10,192 nt of DNA, from positions 1 to 10,192 of the forward strand of contig SLIY01000483.1 in the NCBI GenBank assembly GCA_007135385.1. The letters run 5' to 3'. The DNA comes from Leptolyngbyaceae cyanobacterium CSSed165cm_216 (lineage in GTDB: Bacteria; Cyanobacteriota; Cyanobacteriia; Phormidesmidales; Phormidesmidaceae). Position numbers and translations under genes: made by a program. The notes beneath the pieces were generated by a model. That model did no database searches and was not told the origin of the DNA. It was given only the letters and a program-made list of their open reading frames with translations. Below, piece by piece: positions 1 through 5,811 of this stretch. The first letter of the stretch is position 1. Every line of letters begins with the position of its first letter.

Positions 1-2
1 CA

Positions 3-104
3 GACCGTGAGTCGATAACAGCAGGGGTTGGGGTCGGAGGTAGACGCATAAACGCTAGAACCATTGAAACTAGCCTGAAATCTAGCATCTTTAGGCTCCC
101 TTGA
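3..104 (+). CDS. Possible C-terminal end of a gene entering from the left
   Basis: One plus-strand frame is open from the window edge to a TGA at 102-104 and would encode about 33 C-terminal residues ending in IFRLP. The stop lies 24 bases before a strong intrinsic terminator, where the end of a transcribed gene would be expected. Against it, the codons AGA, ATA and AGG are more frequent here than in the clear genes of the window, and I recognise no family. The other plus frames stop at once (TAA at 16, TGA at 8). The upstream transcript could equally be a non-coding RNA. Confidence 0.3.
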   Translation, partial: DRESITAGVGVGGRRINARTIETSLKSSIFRLP

Positions 105-128
105 GAATGAAATGGCCCTGCCACTTCT

Positions 129-177
129 ACACTTTAGACCTAGCCCATCAAAATGAGCTAGGTCTAAAGTGTTTTTT
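129..177 (+). terminator. Strong intrinsic (rho-independent) terminator
   Basis: The arms ACACTTTAGACCTAGC (129-144) and GCTAGGTCTAAAGTGT (157-172) are perfect reverse complements, giving a 16-bp stem with a 12-base loop (145-156). A run of T follows directly (172-177). The minus-strand side has no T run, so it acts on the plus strand and ends a transcript from left of the window. It also protects the minus-strand gene at 305-772 from read-through antisense transcription. Confidence 0.9.
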
Positions 178-209
178 AGATTAAGTTTTTGACAGAGAGT
201 TACAGAACG

Positions 210-227
210 TCACCCTATTAAGGGTGA
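210..227. repeat. Short perfect hairpin downstream of the phycobilisome-like gene
   Basis: TCACCCT (210-216) and AGGGTGA (221-227) form a perfect 7-bp stem with the loop ATTA. It lies about 80 bases beyond the stop codon of the minus-strand gene that ends at 305 and could help end its transcript, but no T run follows on either strand. Nothing else was recognised between 178 and 304. Confidence 0.45.
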
Positions 228-304
228 AAGAAGTCGCCCGCCAAGCTTAATTGAGTACTGTTTCAGATCAGTTTCACCTTTGAAGAATGCTAAGTGGGAA
301 GGGG

Positions 305-772
305 TTAGATGCCGGTATCCAAAGCCTCGATTAACTTATCTAAATAAAGGCCCACCAAATTCGCCTGATCCCCAGGGATGGCGCTACGCACTTCCTCTTT
401 CAACATTCGATAGGCCACGACACAAGCTTCTTGACGGTGAAAGGCCCGGAGGATGTTCTGCATCCAAACTAAATACTCTTCCATAAATCCATCTTGATCG
501 TTAAGCAGCACCCCTTTGGCAATATATTCCAGGGTAAACGTCATATCCCGCTGACATTGGGGGCCATGCTCCTGTACAACTTGGCGGTGGGGGGTTTGAA
601 TCAGGCGACGGAGGGCATTGAGTACTAGGGTTTTGTTCTGCTCTTTGACAGAAGTGTAGGTTGCTACCCGAGTCTGAAAGGCTGCAGCTAACTCATCAAA
701 GGGGTGCAATTCAATATCGTTTAGATAACGTCCATCGGCTGCTTTAATCGCGTCCATTAATGTATTGTTCAT
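305..772 (-). CDS. Phycobilisome-fold (allophycocyanin-like) protein
   Basis: The 155-residue product follows the globin-like phycobiliprotein pattern. The segment CQRDMTFTLEYIAKG (C73, R75, D76) matches the CxRD bilin-attachment helix of allophycocyanin and phycocyanin (Cys84-type site). It is followed by an equivalent of the GPIDEY helix (GFMEEYLVWMQ, about residues 95-105) and a C-terminal IPGDQANLVGLYLDKLIEAL that resembles the last phycobiliprotein helix. The length is close to the usual 160. I chose the ATG at 770-772 because AAGGAAAG lies just upstream at Shine-Dalgarno distance; an in-frame ATG at 830-832 would add 20 residues but has no such site. No linker, lyase or second subunit gene is adjacent, so this is an orphan paralogue, not part of an apc or cpc operon. 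Whether it binds a bilin is inference from the retained Cys; a role in phycobilisome core, light adaptation or another sensor is open. Confidence 0.8.
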   Translation of the reverse strand: MNNTLMDAIKAADGRYLNDIELHPFDELAAAFQTRVATYTSVKEQNKTLVLNALRRLIQTPHRQVVQEHGPQCQRDMTFTLEYIAKGVLLNDQDGFMEEYLVWMQNILRAFHRQEACVVAYRMLKEEVRSAIPGDQANLVGLYLDKLIEALDTGI

Positions 773-882
773 GGCGTCTTTCCTTGGGTGCAATTGGCCT
801 AGGGGCAACTCTATCAATGCAGTACTTACCACTGCTTAGGCGACTTTCCGAGCAAGCAGATCCCCACGTTAAGCCAGCGATC

Positions 883-912
883 GTAGCTTTTGTAGGGTGA
901 GCAATGCCCACC
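883..912. repeat. Dispersed GTAGGGTG-type intergenic repeat, copy A
   Basis: This 30-base block agrees at 24 of 30 positions with the block at 8325-8354; both contain GTAGCTTT, then GTAGGGTG. In this copy the part GGTGAGCAATGCCCACC is a near palindrome that could form a short hairpin. Repeats built on GTAGGGTG with an inverted CACC end are scattered through many cyanobacterial intergenic regions. It lies between the phycobilisome-like gene and the gene ending at 1005. Confidence 0.6.
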
Positions 913-1004
913 ATTCGGTAGCAAGTTTTCCAGAAGTCACCTTACCCAAGGTTCCCAACGGCAAAAAGCCACTGGATTCTGCTTAACAAGTCTTAAGTCT
1001 TGCT

Positions 1005-1316
1005 CTAGGGTTGATGATCCGTCCAGTCAGGGCAAGGGACGGAGTCTGCCCAGCCGTAAGGGTGGATGGCACATACTAAAATTTGCCGTTTGGCTTTGCT
1101 CTGGCCATAGGCGATGCCGTGGTAGTTATCACACCCCTGGCAAGGTTTAGGGCGACTTGAGGTGGGATCTTTAAAGCCAACTTGCGATCGCAGAATTTGC
1201 TGCTTACTCTGACCACGGTGCCATTGTTCGTAGGCACGGCGACGACACAGGTCATTGGCCCGGTGAAACAGATCGTTCGTAATGCTCACGGCAGCACCTG
1301 CCCGAAGGGGGATCAT
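1005..1316 (-). CDS. Conserved hypothetical protein with CxxC and two more Cys
   Basis: The 103-residue product has a C-terminal half rich in invariant-looking residues: PCQGCDNYHGIAYG, then LVCAIHPYGW and a final CPDW. The CxxC pair (C59, C62) plus two later cysteines (C82, C94) could bind a metal ion such as zinc. I know this CxGCxNYHG ... CAIHPYG ... CPDW style from unnamed cyanobacterial proteins but cannot attach a function. The N-terminal half is basic and helical (RANDLCRRRAYEQW). The ATG at 1314-1316 has no good Shine-Dalgarno sequence; a GTG nine codons further in is an alternative. It is followed on the same strand by the gene at 305-772 after about 230 bases, so co-transcription is doubtful. 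A HIP1 site lies inside it at 1184-1191. Confidence 0.7.
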   Translation of the reverse strand: MIPLRAGAAVSITNDLFHRANDLCRRRAYEQWHRGQSKQQILRSQVGFKDPTSSRPKPCQGCDNYHGIAYGQSKAKRQILVCAIHPYGWADSVPCPDWTDHQP

Positions 1317-1385
1317 TTTCTAGCCTAACTAAGGACACCGGGTAAAATGAGAAAACTTAAAAAGTCATAAACAAGCCACCCATCT

Positions 1386-2048
1386 CTACTTCGCTTGCAC
1401 AAACGGGGTATTCCACAGGGTCCAATTTTCCTTATTAAAGGGCGATCGCCAGTGTCGAATCAGGGCTAGTTCTAGCCGTTGCCTGGCCTGACGATCGGCG
1501 GCGGCATGGGGCCAAAACCCAATATTCACGGCCACCGGCAGTTGGTGACTACGATGGGCCTCAATATAGCTGAGAATGTAGCGCTTACAGTCATGCACCC
1601 CTTTCCACCGCTGATTCGCCTTAATCGTTTCTCCCACGTACAGCAGTACAGCCGCGTCGTAATCAACCACAAAATAGAGAGCTGGCCCCCCCGCTTCGTC
1701 GAACTGCCCTCGCCAAAACGCCGCATTTTGCGGGGTCAAGGTAAATGGATCGATGGTTTCCACGGGGGCTGGATCTGAGGCCATAGCAAACAACGCCCCT
1801 TGTTGGGCCTGAGGGGTTGATCGCACCTGGTGCTGATACTGGGCCACCCGCTGTTTCCAGGTAGTCAACTCCGAGATGGGAAGAGCCGAGGCCGATGAGC
1901 GGTTATAGGCCCACGACACATCGGCCGCCCGTTGATCAGCATCAGATAACAAAGAGGGTTGATAGTCAGAGGGCATAGGCCTAGGGGTAGCGGTTATTGG
2001 TCCTGATGATAGGCTAAATTCACCAGATGTGGCGGCCTGGAGAGACAT
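1386..2048 (-). CDS. Variant GIY-YIG domain protein
   Basis: The 220-residue product has a poorly ordered, Ser/Pro/Ala-rich N-terminus (to about 95) and a C-terminal domain with a GIY-YIG layout. ALY (123-125) replaces GIY, YVG is at 137-139 in LLYVGET, R147 follows in NQRWKG, then H152/D153, a helix with E193 (RLELALI) and the closing FNKENW (N205). These positions correspond to the catalytic Tyr, Arg, Glu and Asn of GIY-YIG nucleases, so an active single-domain nuclease is possible. The domain is like that of a conserved cyanobacterial protein of unknown role. It is unlike UvrC at 6364 outside the motif. The start at 2046-2048 has no clear Shine-Dalgarno sequence; ATG codon 25 is an alternative. 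It is divergent from the membrane protein gene at 2143, with 94 bases between them. Confidence 0.8.
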   Translation of the reverse strand: MSLQAATSGEFSLSSGPITATPRPMPSDYQPSLLSDADQRAADVSWAYNRSSASALPISELTTWKQRVAQYQHQVRSTPQAQQGALFAMASDPAPVETIDPFTLTPQNAAFWRGQFDEAGGPALYFVVDYDAAVLLYVGETIKANQRWKGVHDCKRYILSYIEAHRSHQLPVAVNIGFWPHAAADRQARQRLELALIRHWRSPFNKENWTLWNTPFVQAK

Positions 2049-2142
2049 TATTCATCGGTATGAGCCCATGGTCCTATGACTTTCTTACATCCTTGCCCTA
2101 TGCTAGTTTTGCCATTGCTTGGCTACCTTTTCGGAGAACCGT

Positions 2143-2637
2143 ATGTCGACATTAACTGTTTGGAAATTTGATACCGCCGATGGGGCTGAACATGCCCTGG
2201 AAAAGTTGCAAGGTCTGACTAAGCAAGAGTTGATTCAGGTGCTAGACGCCGCCGTTGTCACTTGGCCCGCAGGGCGGAAAAAACCTAAAACCTATCAAGC
2301 GGTGAGCACAGTGGGCGTTGGGGCCTTAGGGGGTGCCTTTTGGGGGATGCTGTTTGGCTTGATTTTCTTGGTACCGCTATTCGGCATGATTGTCGGTGCC
2401 ACAGCGGGGGCCTTATCCGGCAAATTTACTGATTATGGTATTAACGACGACTTCATCAAAGAACTGCGGGATAAAGTCACCGAAGGCACCTCGGCTCTGT
2501 TTCTGCTGACCGGCCAGGTCACGGTGGATAAAGTTAGCGCAGCCTTTTCTGATGCAGAAAAAGGTGAGTTGATTCAATCCAACCTCTCCACTGAGCAAGA
2601 AGCCAAACTGCGGGAAGACTTTGGCGCTGAAATCTAG
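2143..2637 (+). CDS. DUF1269-type membrane protein
   Basis: The 164-residue product begins with a soluble segment (STLTVWKFDTADGAEHAL) of the type that opens DUF1269 proteins, followed by KLQGLTKQELIQVLDAAVV and a basic patch (RKKPK, 45-49). Residues 55-93 are a glycine-rich hydrophobic stretch (GVGALGGAFWGMLFG ... GMIVGATAGALSG) that can form two packed membrane helices. The C-terminal half is soluble and charged (DDFIKELRDKV, then TSALFLLTGQVTVDKV). The ATG at 2143 is preferred because GGAG (2133-2136) lies six bases upstream; a TTG at 2119 would add only eight residues. The family's biochemical role is not established; proteins of this type are often discussed as stress-related inner-membrane proteins. 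The gene stands alone on its strand and diverges from the gene at 1386-2048. Confidence 0.85.
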   Translation: MSTLTVWKFDTADGAEHALEKLQGLTKQELIQVLDAAVVTWPAGRKKPKTYQAVSTVGVGALGGAFWGMLFGLIFLVPLFGMIVGATAGALSGKFTDYGINDDFIKELRDKVTEGTSALFLLTGQVTVDKVSAAFSDAEKGELIQSNLSTEQEAKLREDFGAEI

Positions 2638-2714
2638 AACGCTGAAATAACGGTTAGTGGCCTGATTTCTGACGTTGCGCCTGAGCGCTTCAGCCCATCG
2701 GTCCAATTGGGCGG

Positions 2715-2754
2715 CATGGTTAGGCCCACGGCGATCGCCGTGGGCCTAACCATG
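2715..2754. repeat. Perfect 40-bp palindrome centred on a HIP1 site
   Basis: Bases 2715-2734 are the exact reverse complement of 2735-2754. The arm reads CATGGTTAGGCCCACGGCGA and the centre is GCGATCGC (2731-2738). It lies 78 bases after the stop of the DUF1269 gene and can form a very stable hairpin or cruciform. No T run follows, so it is not a standard terminator, but it could protect the 3' end of the upstream mRNA. Confidence 0.9.
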
Positions 2755-2762
2755 GTCAAAAC

Positions 2763-2805
2763 CATGCCTGAGTGTTCGCCGTCCATTGGGAGACATTCAG
2801 GTATG
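2763..2805. repeat. Long-stem hairpin between palindrome and secreted-protein gene
   Basis: CATGCCTGAGTG (2763-2774) can pair with CATTCAGGTATG (2794-2805) over all 12 positions if two G-U pairs are allowed, leaving a 19-base loop. It starts only eight bases after the 40-bp palindrome. It may belong to the leader of the gene at 2885 or to the 3' end of the DUF1269 transcript. Confidence 0.5.
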
Positions 2806-2806
2806 A

Positions 2807-2832
2807 GTCATGCCCCTAGCTGTCATGCCCCT
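2807..2832. promoter_or_regulatory. 11-bp direct repeat upstream of the secreted-protein gene
   Basis: GTCATGCCCCT occurs at 2807-2817 and again at 2822-2832, 15 bases from start to start. Such spacing could place two copies of a binding protein on nearly the same side of the helix. The repeats end 52 bases before the ATG at 2885. No clear sigma70 hexamers were found here, so an operator role is only a suggestion. Confidence 0.3.
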
Positions 2833-2884
2833 CACCAACTTTTAGATTGAATCTTTCGTTTGCCTTAGTTTAAGGACCGCTATC

Positions 2885-3379
2885 ATGAATTTGCTCAAGA
2901 TTGGGGCTTTAGGCATCAGCCTTGGCCTTGGCTTCTCCCTGTCGCCAGGGTTGGTCATCGCGGCCTCCAAGCCTTCCCCATCCCCTTCTACAGTGGCGCA
3001 AGCTACCGCAGAATCTGCCTGTGTAGCGCTGCAGGAAATCACCACTGGGGACACTGAGGTCCGTAAACGGATTGAAAATCGGGTGTTGGGCCACAACAAC
3101 TGGAATACGGATTTCCTAGTGCCTAGCAACCAACCCTTTCGGTATTTCGTGGCCATCATTACCCCCGAAAATACCGCCACCTACGAAATGTCGGTTCATT
3201 TGCGGTTGCCCACAGGGGCCTCAGAACCAGCCTTTAGCACCCGTGCAGATGTGCAAGCCGGGGTCACCTTCTCAATTCCGTTTCAGTCCCCTACTGGACG
3301 ACAGCCATCGATGGTCAACGTCCGGGTAGGAGGCGTTAACGGCAACGTCTATACGATTAGTGTGGCGGCTTGCCCCTAA
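2885..3379 (+). CDS. Secreted or periplasmic hypothetical protein
   Basis: The 164-residue product starts with a classical Sec signal peptide: a short basic head (MNLLK), a hydrophobic core (about 6-25) and small residues at a probable cleavage point near VIAA (24-27). A Ser/Pro/Thr/Ala-rich linker (28-43) follows. The mature part looks rich in beta strands, with repeated hydrophobic/polar alternation (RYFVAIITP, TYEMSVHLRLP, VNVRVGG, VYTISV). Two cysteines, C46 near the start and C163 as second-last residue, could form a disulfide closing the domain. AAGGA (2872-2876) lies eight bases before the ATG. I recognise no family. It may be a periplasmic or envelope protein, since there is no lipobox and no second membrane segment. 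Confidence 0.75.
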   Translation: MNLLKIGALGISLGLGFSLSPGLVIAASKPSPSPSTVAQATAESACVALQEITTGDTEVRKRIENRVLGHNNWNTDFLVPSNQPFRYFVAIITPENTATYEMSVHLRLPTGASEPAFSTRADVQAGVTFSIPFQSPTGRQPSMVNVRVGGVNGNVYTISVAACP

Positions 3380-3469
3380 TCTACCTCTCCCCATGGTGCG
3401 ACTAATCAGCACCCCTACCCCGAGGCCGATAAGTATGGACACAATGACTGACTGATCCTTGATACGGCC

Positions 3470-3518
3470 TTCGACTCCGTTCAGGTCTGGTCGCTGGTTG
3501 AGCGGAGTCGAAACCAGC
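3470..3518. repeat. TTCGACTCCG/CGGAGTCGAA palindromic repeat
   Basis: TTCGACTCCGTTCA (3470-3483) pairs with TGAGCGGAGTCGAA (3499-3512) over 14 positions, with one G-U pair. An alternative overlapping hairpin uses GCTGGTT (3493-3499) and AACCAGC (3512-3518), so the two folds exclude each other. TTGAGCGGAGTCGAAA-type elements recur in intergenic regions of many cyanobacteria. A T-rich stretch (3531-3539) follows, so it may end transcription of the gene at 2885-3379. Confidence 0.65.
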
Positions 3519-3553
3519 AACGTTGAACCCTTTATTTTTGTCCACCTACTTAT

Positions 3554-3775
3554 CTACTGGCACTCTAGGCTATTGAGGACCTGATCGGCTGTGGCCTGAG
3601 GTGCTTCTCCTTGGGCTAAGATCCAGACAAACTGGGCGCGGTGGTTAATTGCTGCATCTTACCCTATGTTAGCGACGGCCTCTACCCAACTGGCCTTGTG
3701 CCGTCCTAAAACCAGGAAATGAACTTGAGTTGGGCTGTTCTGATCGGTCGATCGACCAGAGTTTTTGTAAACTAG
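3554..3775 (-). pseudogene. Possible degraded gene remnant
   Basis: On the minus strand one frame reads like protein on both sides of a single in-frame TAA (3659-3661). Upstream of it lies TQVHFLVLGRHKASWVEAVA, and downstream AQFVWILAQGEAPQATADQV, ending in LECQ before a TAG at 3554-3556. There is no usable start codon at the upstream end. The amphipathic, codon-like composition suggests the 3' part of a lost gene. I do not recognise the family, and chance coding-like sequence cannot be excluded. Confidence 0.35.
3746..3757. promoter_or_regulatory. 12-bp perfect palindrome upstream of vipp1
   Basis: GGTCGATCGACC is a perfect palindrome 60 bases before the vipp1 ATG. It has the size and symmetry of a dimeric regulator site. 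No -35/-10 pair with good spacing is visible beside it, and it overlaps the minus-strand relic, so an operator role is uncertain. Confidence 0.25.
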
Positions 3776-3817
3776 GAAAAGACCATGGCCACACCAGATT
3801 AAGGAAGCAGCATAATT

Positions 3818-4591
3818 ATGGGGTTATTTGATCGCGTCAGCCGAGTGATTCGCTCTAACCTAAATGCCGCGGTGAGTTCGGCGGAGAATCCAGAAAAAAT
3901 CCTGGACCAGGCCATCATCGATATGCAAGAGGATCTGGTGCAAATGCGTCAGGCTGTTGCAGGCGCGATCGCCAGCCAGAAGCGGGTTCAGCAGCAATAT
4001 GATAAGGCTCACAATGATGCTAACACCTGGCAGCAGCGAGCTCAGTTAGCCTTGCAAAAGGGCGATGAAGACCTAGCCCGTCAGGCCCTGAGCCGCAAAA
4101 AAACTCAAGCGGAAACGGCCGTCGCCCTAAAAGCTCAGCTTGACACCCAGAGTGTTACGGTGGAGCAGCTTAAGCGCAACTTAATTGGCCTTGAAAGCAA
4201 GCTCTCGGAAGCTAAGACCAAGAAAGATATGCTCAAAGCCCGGGCCAGCGCCGCCAAGGCGAACGAGCAGCTACAAAGCACTACCAGTCGCATGAATACC
4301 GGCAGTGCGATGGCTGCGTTTGAGCGCATGGAAGAAAAAGTGATGCAAATGGAGGCCACCTCCCAAGCGGCCGCAGAGTTGGCTGGATCTGACCTGGAAA
4401 GCCAGTTTACCGCCCTCGAAGCCGGCGGCGATGTGGACTTAGAATTAGCGGCTATGAAGGCCCAGCTGGCCGGGGGCAGCGTCGATCAAGGGCAGCTGCC
4501 CGGCAGCGAAACTGCTCAGTCATCCCCCAAAGAGGCCGACGTGGATGCTGAATTAGAAGAACTCAGGGCCCAAATTGATCAGTTGGATTAA
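3818..4591 (+). CDS. vipp1: Vipp1/IM30, PspA-family membrane-remodelling protein
   Basis: The 257-residue product matches the PspA/IM30 family from end to end. It opens with the amphipathic membrane-binding helix MGLFDRVSRVIRSNLNAAVS (helix 0), followed by the ENPEKILDQAIIDMQEDLVQ segment. A long Ala/Gln/Lys-rich coiled coil spans about 45-190, with the AAFERMEEKVMQMEA element at 166-180. A Gly/Ser/Pro linker (about 218-240) leads to a C-terminal helix, DVDAELEELRAQID (241-254). This extension separates Vipp1 from bacterial PspA. Vipp1 forms ESCRT-III-like rods and rings and is needed for thylakoid membrane upkeep and membrane stress tolerance. AAGGA at 3801-3805 is 12 bases from the ATG, a somewhat long spacing. 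The aminotransferase gene begins 11 bases after its stop, so the two are probably co-transcribed. The coding assignment is very secure. Confidence 0.95.
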   Translation: MGLFDRVSRVIRSNLNAAVSSAENPEKILDQAIIDMQEDLVQMRQAVAGAIASQKRVQQQYDKAHNDANTWQQRAQLALQKGDEDLARQALSRKKTQAETAVALKAQLDTQSVTVEQLKRNLIGLESKLSEAKTKKDMLKARASAAKANEQLQSTTSRMNTGSAMAAFERMEEKVMQMEATSQAAAELAGSDLESQFTALEAGGDVDLELAAMKAQLAGGSVDQGQLPGSETAQSSPKEADVDAELEELRAQIDQLD

Positions 4592-4602
4592 GCTAAAACA
4601 CT

Positions 4603-5766
4603 ATGCAACTTGCCCAACGACTGCATCCGCTACAGGGTAACGTCTTTGCCGAGATGGATCGGGCTAAGGCCACCGCCCGGGCCGCAGGACAGACTATTGT
4701 CGATTTGTCTCTAGGCTCTTCAGACTTACCGACACCGCCCCATGTGCTGGAGGCGATCGCCGCCGCCCTGCCTGATCCCAGTACCCACGGCTACTGTCTA
4801 TTTTCGGGCACCCAGGCTTTTCGCCAAGCGGCCGCTGCCTGGTATACCCGTAAATTCGGTGTGCCGGTGGATGCCGAAACCGAGGTGCTGTTGCTGATTG
4901 GCTCCCAGGAAGGTACAGCCCACTTTCCCTTAGCGGTGCTCAACCCCGGTGACTTTGCCCTGCTGATGGACCCAGGCTACCCGTCCCATGCCGGTGGCGT
5001 TTACCTGGCTAATGGCCAAATTTATCCCATGGCCCTCAGGGCTGAACATGGATTTTTACCCAACTTTGAGGATATTCCCCTGACCGTTTTAGAGCAGGCG
5101 CGCTTGATGGTCCTGAGCTATCCCCATAATCCCACTGCTGCCATGGCCCCCCTGGGCTTCTGGCAGGAGGCGGTGGCCTTTTGTCAGCACCATAACCTGG
5201 TGTTGGCTCACGACTTTCCCTACGCCGACCTGACCTTTACTGGCCAACCGGCCGTGTCGGTGCTGCAGGCTGACGGCCAAAAAACCTGCTCAATTGAATT
5301 TTTCTCCATGTCTAAGTCTTACAACATGGGCGGGTTTCGCATCGGCTATGCCATTGGCAACGCCCAGTTGATTGCCGCCCTACGCCAAGTTAAAGCCAAT
5401 GTGGATTTTAACCAATACCCCGGTATTCAGAAAGGGGCGATCGCCGCTTTGACCGGTCCCCAAGACACCGTACAGCAGATGATTCACACCTTCCGCCAAC
5501 GGCGGGACGTGGCTGTACGGGCGCTTAACCAGATTGGTTGGACGGTGGACCAACCCCAGGCCACGATGTACATCTGGGCAAAACTCCCAGAGTCCTGGGC
5601 TCAGAACTCCATGGCGTTTTGCACCCAACTGGTGAAAGCAACTGGGGTGGCCCTAGCCCCTGGGATTGGCTTTGGCAAAACTGGTGAGGGCTACGTGCGC
5701 ATTGCCCTAGTGCATCCCCCTGAGAGTCTAGAAGCTGCCATTCAAAAGCTGGCTCAATTCCTGTAG
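4603..5766 (+). CDS. PLP-dependent class I/II aminotransferase (LL-DAP aminotransferase-like)
   Basis: The 387-residue product has the full fold-type I aminotransferase pattern. The substrate loop is LSLGSSDLPTPP (35-46) and SGTQAFRQA (68-76) follows. HNPTAA has N176, HDFPYADL has D204 and Y207 (the pair that holds the pyridine ring), and FSMSKSYNMGGFRIGY has the Schiff-base lysine K238 and the phosphate-binding R246. YVRIAL carries R366, the usual carboxylate-binding arginine. The overall style is closest to enzymes annotated as LL-diaminopimelate or aspartate/alanine aminotransferases in cyanobacteria, so a role in amino-acid nitrogen transfer is expected. The true amino donor and acceptor cannot be read from the sequence. 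It begins 11 bases after vipp1 with no clear Shine-Dalgarno sequence, which suggests translational coupling. It ends 45 bases before the converging gene at 5812. Confidence 0.92.
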   Translation: MQLAQRLHPLQGNVFAEMDRAKATARAAGQTIVDLSLGSSDLPTPPHVLEAIAAALPDPSTHGYCLFSGTQAFRQAAAAWYTRKFGVPVDAETEVLLLIGSQEGTAHFPLAVLNPGDFALLMDPGYPSHAGGVYLANGQIYPMALRAEHGFLPNFEDIPLTVLEQARLMVLSYPHNPTAAMAPLGFWQEAVAFCQHHNLVLAHDFPYADLTFTGQPAVSVLQADGQKTCSIEFFSMSKSYNMGGFRIGYAIGNAQLIAALRQVKANVDFNQYPGIQKGAIAALTGPQDTVQQMIHTFRQRRDVAVRALNQIGWTVDQPQATMYIWAKLPESWAQNSMAFCTQLVKATGVALAPGIGFGKTGEGYVRIALVHPPESLEAAIQKLAQFL

Positions 5767-5811
5767 GGGTGGTTCTGCCCAACTGCGAAACGCTGAGTGC
5801 AGGGCTCCTCC

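Larger units (their letters stand above)
3380..3817. other. 438-bp gap between the secreted-protein gene and vipp1
   Basis: No intact gene is visible. The gap holds a dispersed cyanobacterial palindromic repeat (3470-3518), a minus-strand coding-like relic (about 3554-3775), a 12-bp palindrome (3746-3757) and the vipp1 Shine-Dalgarno region (AAGGA, 3801-3805). No convincing sigma70 promoter could be fixed ahead of vipp1. Confidence 0.6.

Noticed and set aside
189..221. TTGACA and TATTAA as a plus-strand promoter
   Set aside because: The spacer is 21 bases, too long for sigma70, the second hexamer is inside a hairpin, and no plus-strand gene follows.
1479..1778. 99-codon plus-strand open frame
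   Set aside because: It is antisense to the GIY-YIG gene, whose domain motifs are clear; no recognisable protein.
2413..2706. 97-codon minus-strand open frame
   Set aside because: It overlaps the end of the well-supported DUF1269 gene antisense and shows no motif or Shine-Dalgarno sequence.
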